A stretch of 61,067 nucleotides of DNA from DRQF01 sp964559135 (GTDB lineage: Bacteria; Planctomycetota; GCA-002687715; DRQF01): positions 1 to 61,067 of the forward strand of contig CAZLGG010000010.1 of assembly GCA_964559135.1 (NCBI GenBank). The letters are read 5' to 3'. Position numbers and translations under genes: made by a program. This document shows, one piece after another, positions 8,611 through 16,414 of this stretch. The notes under the pieces are model-generated. The model had not been told where the DNA came from. It saw only the letters and a program-made list of their open reading frames with translations, and ran no database searches. Numbering within the stretch: position 1 is the first letter of the stretch; every line of letters starts with the position of its first letter.

Positions 8611-9582
8611 ATGGGTTCGCCCCGCGTTTCGGTCTTCATTCCCACGCTCAACGGCGGAGCGCTTTTCGAACGGGTGCTGGACGGCATTCTCGGACAAGAA
8701 GCGCCCTTCGAGTTCGAGGTCGTGTGCATCGACTCCGGCTCGACCGACGGGACGCGGGAGAGGATCGAAGAGAAGGCGATTCGCCTCGAGACCATCTCGC
8801 GCGCCCAGTTCAATCACGGACTCGTTCGCAATGCGGGGGCGCTCATCGCGCGAGGTGAAATCCTCGTGCTCACCGTGCAGGACGCCATCCCGATCGGCAC
8901 CGACTGGCTGGCGACGCTCGTGTCCAACTTCGACGACCCGGAGGTCGCCGGCGCCTACTGTCACCAGATCCCTCGCCCGAATTGCAGCCCGTTTCTGAAG
9001 GAACGGCTCTCCGGTTGGGTGCGCGGACAAGGGCAACCGGAAGTCCGGCGCGTGGGCAGGGCGGGCGATTTCTGGCTGCTTCCCCCCCTCGACCGCTGGC
9101 GATGCATCGCCTTCGACAACGTTTGCAGCGCTGTGCGGCGCGACCTCGTCGTTTCGAAGCTGCCCTTCGTGCGAAGGCAGTTCGGCGAGGACATCACTTG
9201 GGCCAAGTCCGCCATCCTGGCGGGCTACAAGATCATCATGGATCCGCGCTGCGCCGTGGAGCATTCTCACGACAGCACGATCTGGTACGAGTTCCGCCGG
9301 GCGTATCTGGATCACCAGAACATCCACAACCTGACGGAACTCCAACTCGCCCCCGACATCCACAAGGTCTTCGCCTACACCGCCGACCTGGCCCGTCGCC
9401 TGCTCGACGTCATCCGCCGCGACGAACGTCTGAACCCCATCGAGAAGGCCCTTTGGGCCGCCAAGATCCCGTGGTTCGCCTTCAGTCAGAACCTGGCCCA
9501 GTGGATGGGCGGGCTTTCCGACCGGGCGCGTCTCCGCGGCGCGTGGAGTCTCTTCGACCGCTGGGTCCGTCGAGGGATCTGA
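8611..9582 (+). CDS. GT2 glycosyltransferase, rhamnosyltransferase (RfbF)-like
   Basis: 323 residues, starting 3 bases after the previous stop. The GT-A fold is clear: VSVFIPTLNGG, then CIDSGSTDGT, then FNHGLVRNAGA, and the pattern VLTVQDAIP in place of the usual DXD. This is the pattern of RfbF/RfbC-type rhamnosyltransferases, which add dTDP-rhamnose during O-antigen or other polysaccharide synthesis. QFGEDITWAK supplies the acidic ED pair in the acceptor half. No membrane segments are seen, so it acts at the cytoplasmic side. Sugar specificity is inferred from family resemblance only. It is the last gene of the small plus-strand glycosyltransferase unit. Confidence 0.87.
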   Translation: MGSPRVSVFIPTLNGGALFERVLDGILGQEAPFEFEVVCIDSGSTDGTRERIEEKAIRLETISRAQFNHGLVRNAGALIARGEILVLTVQDAIPIGTDWLATLVSNFDDPEVAGAYCHQIPRPNCSPFLKERLSGWVRGQGQPEVRRVGRAGDFWLLPPLDRWRCIAFDNVCSAVRRDLVVSKLPFVRRQFGEDITWAKSAILAGYKIIMDPRCAVEHSHDSTIWYEFRRAYLDHQNIHNLTELQLAPDIHKVFAYTADLARRLLDVIRRDERLNPIEKALWAAKIPWFAFSQNLAQWMGGLSDRARLRGAWSLFDRWVRRGI

Positions 9583-9595
9583 CCGTGCCACGGGA

Positions 9596-10363
9596 TCACG
9601 ACGCCGGAGGCCGCTCCAACTCGATGAGATAGGCATTCGCGAAGGGAAGGAACAATGGCCGGCCGCGCCACCTCAGGCCGTCAAGGCGGTCCAGGAGCCC
9701 CTCCATCCATCGCAGTGGCTTGGGGTAGAGATAGACACCGCGGAAGCGGGGCGCGCTGAACCCTGCTTTCCTCGCGGCGCGGCTCATCCGGCCCGCCGAA
9801 CGACGGAGGGCATGGCGCTTGGGGCGCCATCGGCCGCGCCGCCAGGCGCGGGGCCACGCCACGAGCCAAGAGGCGACCGCGTGGAACGAGTGGCGGTTGA
9901 GGGTCACGATCAAGGCGAACCCATCGTCATCGAGAACTCTCACCATCTCCTCGAGCGCCCGATCCACAGGCCCGATGTGCTGAAGAACCCCCACGTTGAT
10001 GAGCCCGGAAAAACCCCGGTTTCGAAAGGGAAGGTTCAGCAGATCCGCGGCGACGAGGGGAACGGTCGCCTCATGACCCAGCACCTCTCGAGCACGGCGC
10101 AGCATGCCGAGGGCGTAGTCGGCACCGAGGGGACGGGCATCCCGAGCGAGGAGGGCTTGGGAATAAACCCCCGTCCCGCAGCCCAGGTCGAGGACACGCC
10201 GCCCCGCGAGTTCACGCGTCGCAAGGACCTCGAACACCCTTTGAATGCGCCTCTTGAGCCCGTGCTCCGACCAACCGGAGATCCGGGCCTCGGTGCCGCC
10301 CCGCGCGGCAAAGCGCTCGAATCGCTCCCGCCACTCGGCCTCGAAACTCTCCTGGGGGCTCAT
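9596..10363 (-). CDS. Class I SAM-dependent methyltransferase
   Basis: 255 residues starting MSPQESFEAEW. Motif I, VLDLGCGTGVYS, lies at about residues 57-68. It is followed by an acidic residue in GADYALGML, by AADLLNLPF (motif II region) and by GLINVGVLQHIG, a typical Methyltransf_11/25 pattern. The C-terminal third is basic (RAWRRGRWRPKRHALRR), which might contact a membrane or a phosphate-rich substrate. It is convergent with the GT2 gene (13-base gap) and divergent from the CheC/CheX-like gene. Methylation of a glycan or lipid intermediate is plausible from the neighbourhood but not proved. Confidence 0.85.
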   Translation of the reverse strand: MSPQESFEAEWRERFERFAARGGTEARISGWSEHGLKRRIQRVFEVLATRELAGRRVLDLGCGTGVYSQALLARDARPLGADYALGMLRRAREVLGHEATVPLVAADLLNLPFRNRGFSGLINVGVLQHIGPVDRALEEMVRVLDDDGFALIVTLNRHSFHAVASWLVAWPRAWRRGRWRPKRHALRRSAGRMSRAARKAGFSAPRFRGVYLYPKPLRWMEGLLDRLDGLRWRGRPLFLPFANAYLIELERPPAS

Positions 10364-10385
10364 GAATGATCCTCGCCGGGTCCGA

Positions 10386-10415
10386 TATATCCCATGGAAT
10401 ATGCTTTATATCCCA
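10386..10415. promoter_or_regulatory. Repeated AT-rich motif and near-palindrome in a divergent promoter region
   Basis: TATATCCCA occurs at 10386-10394 and again at 10407-10415, exactly 21 bases apart (two helical turns). The first copy is part of a 16-base near-palindrome at 10387-10402 with one mismatched symmetric pair. The site sits between the methyltransferase start (10363) and the CheC/CheX-like start (10468), in an AT-rich patch of otherwise GC-rich DNA. It is a good candidate for a regulator-binding site. No regulator is identified. Confidence 0.35.
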
Positions 10416-10467
10416 CAGAGACGTGCCCTCTCGAACCAAGCGGAGCGGGCCGGGCGAGAATGACCAG

Positions 10468-11421
10468 ATGACGACCTCGACGCAAGCCAAAGCCCAGGAC
10501 TGGTTGACCGACGCGGCCCAGACTCTCGGAGCGGCCCTCGGCGCGTGGACCTCCAAGAAGGCCGAGGTCGCGGTGGTGGCGCAGAGCTTCCGCGAGGACG
10601 CAAGCCTCCGAGGAGACCTTCCCTCCTCCGGCGTCGCTTTCGCCTTGGGATTGAAGACGGAGGGGGGCGAGGGCCGAGGCCTGCTCTTCGTGGGACCCAA
10701 CGCGGCGTCCCTCGTCGCGGAAGCTCTCGGAGCCGCAACCGGCGACGGGGACGAACTCGGGGAAGACGACCTCCAGGCCTTGGCGAGCGGGCTCGAGCCG
10801 ATGGGGGAAGCCATGGCCCGGGTCTTCGCAAACTTGGACGCGCAGTCGGAGGGTGAACCTCGCTTCGCACGACTGAGTGCTTCCACGTGGGACGAGGACG
10901 GAGGCGACCCCGTGCCTTCCGGAGAACTCTTCGGGGCCGAACTGGAGTGGCGCCTGGACGATCGCAGCGCGAACGGCGTGCTGCTTCTCATGCCCGCCGC
11001 GCTGGCCCGAGCGTCGCTCGACATGGGAACGGAACCCGTCGAGACCTCTCCGGCGGCTCTGCAGGGGCCCGTGGTGGTGTTCGGGCTCTCGGAGGAGAAC
11101 CACAGGAAAGTCGAACGTGCGACACGCGATCAAGGGGTCAAGGACGTCGGTGATCTCGGAGACCTGGTCCGCGGATTCCCGAATCCGGAGATCGGTGGAG
11201 CCGTCGTCGAGGTCAAGGTCGGACAGGAATTCCTGTTGCCCAATCTTCGAGCCCTCAAAGCGTTCCCCGGCTGCGCTTCGAAACCCCTCGTCGTGATTCT
11301 TCACGACACATCTCACACGAGCGTTCTTCGCGCCGCGCGCCTGGGCCTTTTCGCCCTGCTTCCAATGGATTTCCAAGCTCGCGACCTGGAACGGCGCATC
11401 CAGGAGGAGTTGGAGCGCTGA
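10468..11421 (+). CDS. CheC/CheX-like protein with degenerate receiver domain
   Basis: 317 residues from the ATG at 10468. Residues 1-200 contain QTLGAALGAW near the start and a later segment LASGLEPMGEAMARVF, spaced like the two helices of CheC/CheX/FliY-type phosphatase or switch domains. The conserved E..N residues of active CheC are not clearly present. Residues 210-317 have the alternating pattern of a response-regulator receiver (GPVVVFGLSEENHRKV, then KPLVVILHDTSHTSVLRAARLG, then FALLPMDF). The acidic pair and the phospho-acceptor Asp are missing. It therefore looks like a phosphorylation-independent protein. It is tail-to-tail with fliN (28-base gap). A role at the flagellar switch or in chemotaxis is inferred from the location and fold pattern. 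Confidence 0.55.
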   Translation: MTTSTQAKAQDWLTDAAQTLGAALGAWTSKKAEVAVVAQSFREDASLRGDLPSSGVAFALGLKTEGGEGRGLLFVGPNAASLVAEALGAATGDGDELGEDDLQALASGLEPMGEAMARVFANLDAQSEGEPRFARLSASTWDEDGGDPVPSGELFGAELEWRLDDRSANGVLLLMPAALARASLDMGTEPVETSPAALQGPVVVFGLSEENHRKVERATRDQGVKDVGDLGDLVRGFPNPEIGGAVVEVKVGQEFLLPNLRALKAFPGCASKPLVVILHDTSHTSVLRAARLGLFALLPMDFQARDLERRIQEELER

Positions 11422-11449
11422 ATCGTTCCGGAAATCGACGACGACCTCC

Positions 11450-11866
11450 TCAGCCTTGGATGACTTCGACGACCCGAATCCCATAGTGTTCGTCCACGAC
11501 GACGATCTCGCCGCGTGCAATGAGTTTGTCCCCCACGACGATGTCGATGGGTTCCGAGGCGCTGCGTTCGAGGTCGATGATCGATCCGGGAACCAGGTCG
11601 ACGACATCGGAGATCGTCTTGCGGACAGCGCCCACCCGAGCGGTGACGGGAACGGTCACGTCCAGCACGCGGCCGAAGTTCTCGGGCGCCGGCTGAGCCG
11701 CGATACCGGGCCCCAGATCGTCGAGGTCGATGGGTGAGATCTCCGCCTCGCCGCCCGATTCGATTTCGCCTTCGCCTTCGGCCTCGAGGTCGGTTTCCGG
11801 TTCCGGGTTGGCGCCCGTGTCGGTTCCGTCCGCCACATCCACGTCTTTGGGGGTCTCGTCAGTCAT
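11450..11866 (-). CDS. fliN: Flagellar motor switch protein FliN
   Basis: 138 residues. Residues 1-60 are acidic and flexible (rich in Asp, Glu, Gly). Residues 63-138 form the SpoA domain: FGRVLDVTVPVTARVGAVRK, VVDLVPGSIIDLERSASEPID, and the closing IARGEIVVVDEHYGIRVVEV. All match FliN, which builds the C-ring with FliM and FliG and takes part in rotation switching and export-apparatus docking. The length is typical. It starts 3 bases after the fliM stop on the minus strand, so the two are co-transcribed and probably co-translated. Confidence 0.95.
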   Translation of the reverse strand: MTDETPKDVDVADGTDTGANPEPETDLEAEGEGEIESGGEAEISPIDLDDLGPGIAAQPAPENFGRVLDVTVPVTARVGAVRKTISDVVDLVPGSIIDLERSASEPIDIVVGDKLIARGEIVVVDEHYGIRVVEVIQG

Positions 11867-11869
11867 GTC

Positions 11870-12841
11870 TCAACTCGTCTCCGCATCCACGGCCTCCGCC
11901 ACCTCGAAGGCCATGCCCTGCCCTCGGCGGCCCAATCGACCCCGATACTTGAGCGCACCCTCGACCCGCAGGTCGAAGAGTTCGCCTGGCTTCTTGTCCA
12001 AGAGAACGACATCGCCGGGCACGAGTCCCGCGACGTCGGAAAGAGTCAACTCCGACGAACCGATGTCGACGGAACACCCCACTCCCACACCCCGAAGCCG
12101 CCGCTCGAGGGCCGCCCGACGTTCCTCGGCCAACTCGCTCAGCTGGAGAGGCACCGTCGCAGCCTTCTCGATATCGTCAACGAGATTCGCGAGAGGGAGG
12201 AGGAGTTGGAAACACCAGTTCACACTCCTCGCCACGGTGACGTCGTAAGCGACGACCAGGAAGAGCTCCGGCAGAGGGAACGCGGCCAGCTCGTCGCGCG
12301 TGCTTTGAAACACCGGTCTTTGCAGCGATAGGGGAAGCGTGGAGCTCAAGACCTTCTCGTGGCTGGCCAGGAAGGGCCGGATGACATCCATGAGCACGCG
12401 CTGTTCGATGGGCGTGAAATCGCGATCCACTTCCGTTGAAACGCCTTGCCCTCCCACGAGTCGATCGATGATCGATGTCGCCGTTTCGAGGTCCATGAGG
12501 ACAAAGACCGGAAGAGGCTGACCCTGGGCTTCGCTGCGCGCGATGCAAAGACGTTTGGGAAGGCCATCCACGACACTTCGAAGACGCAACTGTCGACACG
12601 ACGCCAACTCGAAATCGACCTGGGAGCGTAGGCTCGCACCCATGTCACCCGCGGCGTGATCGGCGACCATGCGGAAGCGCTGCTCCATCGCGGTCATCGC
12701 CTGCGTGGACAGGATCTGGGGGGCATCCACCTCGAAGTCGACGAGCGTCCGGCGCATGCGGTCCTGATCCTTGCGCCGCTGTTGAAAGCGGTCGAGCAAG
12801 GCGTCGATGCCGGCGAGGTCCAGTTGGTCCACATTCCCCAT
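11870..12841 (-). CDS. fliM: Flagellar motor switch protein FliM
   Basis: 323 residues. The N-terminus DQLDLAGIDALLDRF resembles the CheY-P binding peptide of FliM (LSQxEIDALL). The middle domain contains the GGQG turn at 130-133 that touches FliG (GGxG motif), and RDFTPIEQRVLMDVI follows. Residues 250-320 are a SpoA domain homologous to FliN (VPGDVVLLDKKPGELFDLRVEG). FliM forms the middle of the C-ring and receives CheY-P. The ATG at 12841 is weakly supported by a G-rich leader; AAAGGA lies further upstream, but no ordinary start codon follows it. It forms an operon with fliN. Confidence 0.95.
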   Translation of the reverse strand: MGNVDQLDLAGIDALLDRFQQRRKDQDRMRRTLVDFEVDAPQILSTQAMTAMEQRFRMVADHAAGDMGASLRSQVDFELASCRQLRLRSVVDGLPKRLCIARSEAQGQPLPVFVLMDLETATSIIDRLVGGQGVSTEVDRDFTPIEQRVLMDVIRPFLASHEKVLSSTLPLSLQRPVFQSTRDELAAFPLPELFLVVAYDVTVARSVNWCFQLLLPLANLVDDIEKAATVPLQLSELAEERRAALERRLRGVGVGCSVDIGSSELTLSDVAGLVPGDVVLLDKKPGELFDLRVEGALKYRGRLGRRGQGMAFEVAEAVDAETS

Positions 12842-12981
12842 GTCCCCGTCATCGACTCCAAGCGCGATGAGACTGAAGTCCTTTGAAGATCAAGGGTTCA
12901 GGCCGAATCGCCGTCGGAAAACCAGACAGAGTGTCCACTTCCGCGACACCCCTTCCCAGGGGCCCTGGGGACGGCGGCTCG

Positions 12982-14835
12982 CTATCGGGGTCGGGCCATG
13001 GCGAGGGTGAGAGTCCAATCCCCAAGGACACTCCAGAAATAGGCACGCTTGCGGCCGATCTCACCTCCGACTTGCTTTTTGCTTTTCGCTGCCCCTTCGA
13101 TCTCGAAGTAGCGGGCCCAGGCCTCTCCGAAACTCCGGCCGGCACCGAGGGCCTCGGCGAATCCGCGGGGCTCGTCGTAGAACACCTTGGCGCGGCCGAC
13201 GAGTGCGAGTCCGTTTCCGAAGAACAGCATGGCTTCTCCCCCCTGACGCACGCCGTAATCGGGGTCATCGAAGGGAAGATGGACCGCTCCGGGAGGCGAG
13301 ACGCCGTCGCATCCGGTGTGCACGTAGAAACTCGGCCCGCGAATCACGTCACCCGCCTCCCAGGCGGTGCGCCAGAAGAACCAGTCCAGCTTTCCGCCCC
13401 GGCAGGCCGCGTCCAGTGACGGAACGAGTTGCGCTCCCCGAGGGGTCCAGGCCCAGGGGGACTTCCCGAGGAGCCCCTTCAAACCCTCGAGGTCTCCGCG
13501 GGCGAAGACGCTTCCCCAGGGGTCGCTATGCGCCCGGATCGTCCTGAGAATCGCGGGCTCGCCCAGCCAATGCGCCACGGAGGTGAGCGTCGGATTCCCT
13601 CGAATGTCGGTGACATCGCGGTCCTCGTCACGCCATGCGTCGGCGGCGCGGCGCACGACGTCATAGCCCGAGGGCAATCCGCATGCGAGGGAAGCCGGCC
13701 GCCAGGCGACCTTCGCCCGACCCGTACGGTAGTCGTGATTACGATCCATCGCCTCCGCCAACAGGCGCCTCTCCAAGACGGGGTCGTGTTCCCAGATCTC
13801 GTTCCGCCAGTGAGGGAGCTTCGCCCCTTTCTTGAAGTGGACCGTTCGTGGGAGCCCCTGGGCGTCCAGGAAACCCTGACCGTCCGCGCCGCGGAGACTG
13901 CTCTTCGGCCGCAAGGCGACACCGCGGGCGTCCAGGCGCGAGACCAGGATGTCGGGAACAGCCATCGGGTTGGGGCGACGTCGATCCACCGCACCGACTT
14001 CCAGGTTACCGTCGTCGTCGAAGAGGAGCAGGGACGGCACCCGTTCGGCACCGACTTCCGACGATTCTTCGATCGCCTCCACCCTTCCGTCGAGAACGTA
14101 GAAAAAGTCTTCGAAGGGCAAGGCGCCTTCTTCCAAGCCATCGGGTCGCCCACCGCGAGTGGGAACGCCACCGGGGTAGGCCGCCCAAAGTGTGGGAAGC
14201 CAGGTGCGCGGCTGTCGGTAGACGTCCTCCCAGCGACCGTCCAGATCCGCGAGAACGATGTCCGCGCGGCGCGCCACGATCTCGGGGACGCGACGAAGAA
14301 AGGCGACACGTTCATAGCGCCGCTCGTCGGGTTTGCCCTTTTGCAGGACGAGCCTTTCTCGCTTCCGCCAGTTGCAGACCCTCACGAGAAGGGCGTCCGG
14401 GAAACGCCCGACCAACACGACACCGTCGAGCGGCCCCTCCTTCGCGACGGCGCGCAGAAACTCTCGGAGGGCCAAGATGTAGCGCCCATCCTGATGGCGA
14501 GGACTCGGTCGAAGCCTCACCGCGACCAGCGCCGCGCGGTGGGATTCTCGTGCCAGGTCCTCGACCCAACGCCGAAGGCGAGGACGAAGCGCGGGTGCTC
14601 CCTCGAGGGGGTTCAACAGCCTGGACTCCACCAGCAAGAGCACGCGCCCGCCGCTGTTGCCCGCGTCGTGAAGCACCTTCAGCGCGGCGATCTCGACGTC
14701 GCCGTCGGCGTTCTGATCGAAACCCGAAAAGGCACGGCAGATCGATCCGAGGTTCTGCTGCCCGGCGCAGATCGCGCTCGACCCCAAGAAGACTGCGACG
14801 GCCAAAACCATCACTCTCACGTCGAGGCTCTTCAC
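12982..14835 (-). CDS. Secreted caspase-fold (peptidase C25/gingipain-like) protein
   Basis: 617 residues with a signal peptide at 1-25 (MKSLDVRVMVLAVAVFLGSS, then CAGQ). Residues 38-50 hold a Ca-binding-like DQNADGDVE. GPLDGVVLVGRFPDALL, RAHSDPWGS (His436), FYVHTGCDG (Cys509), EAMLFFGNGLALVGRAKV, GRSFGEAWARYF and LGDWTLTL occur in the order seen in C25 (clan CD) peptidases: catalytic His, catalytic Cys, GG-x-GxIG-like strand, 'GEAL' helix, 'LGDPTL' end. The His-Cys spacing (73) is longer than usual, so activity is uncertain. It lies 140 bases upstream of fliM on the same strand and could share a transcript with it. Confidence 0.55.
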   Translation of the reverse strand: MKSLDVRVMVLAVAVFLGSSAICAGQQNLGSICRAFSGFDQNADGDVEIAALKVLHDAGNSGGRVLLLVESRLLNPLEGAPALRPRLRRWVEDLARESHRAALVAVRLRPSPRHQDGRYILALREFLRAVAKEGPLDGVVLVGRFPDALLVRVCNWRKRERLVLQKGKPDERRYERVAFLRRVPEIVARRADIVLADLDGRWEDVYRQPRTWLPTLWAAYPGGVPTRGGRPDGLEEGALPFEDFFYVLDGRVEAIEESSEVGAERVPSLLLFDDDGNLEVGAVDRRRPNPMAVPDILVSRLDARGVALRPKSSLRGADGQGFLDAQGLPRTVHFKKGAKLPHWRNEIWEHDPVLERRLLAEAMDRNHDYRTGRAKVAWRPASLACGLPSGYDVVRRAADAWRDEDRDVTDIRGNPTLTSVAHWLGEPAILRTIRAHSDPWGSVFARGDLEGLKGLLGKSPWAWTPRGAQLVPSLDAACRGGKLDWFFWRTAWEAGDVIRGPSFYVHTGCDGVSPPGAVHLPFDDPDYGVRQGGEAMLFFGNGLALVGRAKVFYDEPRGFAEALGAGRSFGEAWARYFEIEGAAKSKKQVGGEIGRKRAYFWSVLGDWTLTLAMARPR

Positions 14836-14964
14836 TGCCGGTTCTCCCGAGTGGACTCGAAACCGCTCGACACATTACCACGTGTTTCCGGACTCGGACG
14901 GGGCGCACCCCGGTGCCACGGGGATATTGTTACACCTGTTTTTCGTCGAGCTGGGGGCACCGCG

Positions 14965-15171
14965 ATGCTGGACACGTCGACGCTCGTATGGGGAATGGTT
15001 TTCGGAGCGATCGGGCTGGGGTTTTTCACGTACGGGAAGAGGCAAAGGGCCGGCGTTCCACTGTTCGTCGGTCTAGCCCTGTTCGTCGTCCCCTACTTCG
15101 TGACGAACGTCTTCGCCCTGGTGGGGATCGGCGTCGTCCTCGTGGCGTTGCCGTTCTTCGTGAAGATCTGA
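14965..15171 (+). CDS. Small two-helix membrane protein
   Basis: 68 residues, ATG at 14965 with GGGGG upstream. Two hydrophobic helices (about residues 5-22 and 30-63) are separated by a basic turn, YGKRQRAG. The length and helix pattern resemble small conserved membrane proteins annotated as amino-acid transport-like in several Proteobacteria, but I cannot assign a function. It lies alone between divergent and convergent minus-strand genes. Confidence 0.55.
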   Translation: MLDTSTLVWGMVFGAIGLGFFTYGKRQRAGVPLFVGLALFVVPYFVTNVFALVGIGVVLVALPFFVKI

Positions 15172-15198
15172 AACTGCGCGGAGTCCGAGCGCCGCCTC

Positions 15199-15867
15199 TC
15201 AGGTCGACCGGCGCGCAAGAGCCCAGGTTTGGGAGGAAAAGAGACGGTCGACGTGACGGAGGCCGTCGAGTCGAAATCCCCGGTGGCCGAGTTCGTGGGA
15301 GAGCTCCGCCGGCGAGAGGATGGTCTCCCCGCCTCGGCGCCTGCCGTCTCGGGCCTTGCGGGCGCGACGCCAGCCTTTCCAAGTGGCGTCGCTGGCCACG
15401 GTGAGGATGAGGCCCTCCTTGGCCGCACCGCAGAGGTAATCGAGGACACGTGCCATCTCGCTCCGATCCAGGTGGTGCAAAAGACGGATGCAGACCACCA
15501 CGTCGAAGGTTTCCCTCGGCTCGTCGTTCAGAAGATCGACCTGCTCGAGGCGCAAATCGGGGCGGTCCCCGAGTTTTCGATGGACCTCGTCCAGCATGCT
15601 CCGGGAAGCGTCCGCGAACACCCGAGGACCGCTGCCCGGCGCCAAGAGGATCTCCGAGAAACGCCCCGCGCCGCAGGGGACGTTCAGAAGGGAGGACTCC
15701 TTCGGGAAACGAGCGAGGAAGTCTTCCAGAATTCGATGCTCGCGGCGGGAGGTGCGGCGGCGCCCCCAGGTCTTCTCGAATTTCCCAGCGTAGGCCTCGG
15801 CTCGCTCCGGGCGGCGATAGCGGGTGAGATCGGGGCGGTCGGCGGATTCGTTCCCGGTGACGCTCAT
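15199..15867 (-). CDS. SAM-dependent methyltransferase
   Basis: 222 residues. Motif I is LLNVPCGAGRFSEIL (around residues 60-74), with Asn-Val-Pro-Cys replacing the more usual Asp-x-Gly-Cys. The acidic residue follows in VFADASRSML, then VDLLNDE and DVVVCIRLLHHLDRSEM, the Methyltransf_11/25 pattern. The N-terminus (RRPERAEAYAGKFEKTW) is typical of the group. It is the last gene of a minus-strand set that runs from the kinase-FGE gene at 19887 through the HAD and short-chain dehydrogenase-like genes. The substrate is unknown. Confidence 0.8.
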   Translation of the reverse strand: MSVTGNESADRPDLTRYRRPERAEAYAGKFEKTWGRRRTSRREHRILEDFLARFPKESSLLNVPCGAGRFSEILLAPGSGPRVFADASRSMLDEVHRKLGDRPDLRLEQVDLLNDEPRETFDVVVCIRLLHHLDRSEMARVLDYLCGAAKEGLILTVASDATWKGWRRARKARDGRRRGGETILSPAELSHELGHRGFRLDGLRHVDRLFSSQTWALARRST

Positions 15868-15916
15868 GGCGCCACCCTAACCCGGTCGGGGGATTCCGAA
15901 AAACACGACGGCGCCC

Positions 15917-16405
15917 TCAGAGGAGGACGCGCACCCCCCCCAAAAGGTCGAGTCCCACCAGCGCATCGACAAGCACAGCGGCCAGGGTATCCGCGTCGAT
16001 CTCCTCACCCCGGCCAAGACACCGCACGCGAATCCGGCGGGAACGCAGATCCTCCGCCGCCGCGCGGGCGAGGCCGAGGAGAGCCTCGTTGGCGACGCCG
16101 AGATGGGGAGCGCCCTCCCCATGGCCGCCAGCCACCAAAACGACCACGGCTCCCGCCTCGAGGTGGGGCACGCTGCGACGCAGGAATCGGAAAGCTCGGG
16201 TGGGGCCTCGAGCCAAAGCCTCTTCGAGACTCGCCACCTCGATCGCGGGGCTCAGATGGAGCGCGCCGGCGAGGGGCCGGGAATCCCCGCCTTCGCCCTC
16301 ACCCACAAGACGGTAGCCCCGGGAGGCAGCGACCGCTTTCAAAGAGTTCAAGAGTGCGGTATCGGCACCTTCGACGAGGAGAGTTGGAGAAGGGTCAACG
16401 GGCAT
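15917..16405 (-). CDS. Degenerate short-chain dehydrogenase-like protein
   Basis: 162 residues, about 80 shorter than a normal SDR. RAFRFLRRSVPHLEAGAVV, then VAGGHGEG, then GVANEALLGLARAAAEDLRS and IRVRCLGRGEE follow the SDR order: helix alpha-5, the Ser-containing strand, the YxxxK helix, and the VNxVxPG strand. The catalytic Tyr and Lys are absent (GVANEAL), and the N-terminal TGxxxGxG nucleotide loop is reduced to VEGADTALLNSL. It is therefore unlikely to be an oxidoreductase and may be a binding or structural relic. It sits 9 bases after the HAD gene, clearly in the same operon. Confidence 0.55.
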   Translation of the reverse strand: MPVDPSPTLLVEGADTALLNSLKAVAASRGYRLVGEGEGGDSRPLAGALHLSPAIEVASLEEALARGPTRAFRFLRRSVPHLEAGAVVVLVAGGHGEGAPHLGVANEALLGLARAAAEDLRSRRIRVRCLGRGEEIDADTLAAVLVDALVGLDLLGGVRVLL

Positions 16406-16414
16406 GGGCGCATC

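Noticed and set aside
12955..12969. CCCAGGG/CCCTGGG palindrome upstream of fliM
   Set aside because: No T-run follows on either strand, so not an intrinsic terminator. An operator is possible but unsupported.
12920..12975. Sigma-54-like site before fliM
   Set aside because: A GG-N10-GC pair can be placed (GGGAAGG...TCGCG), but the rest of the -24/-12 consensus matches poorly (7 of 12).
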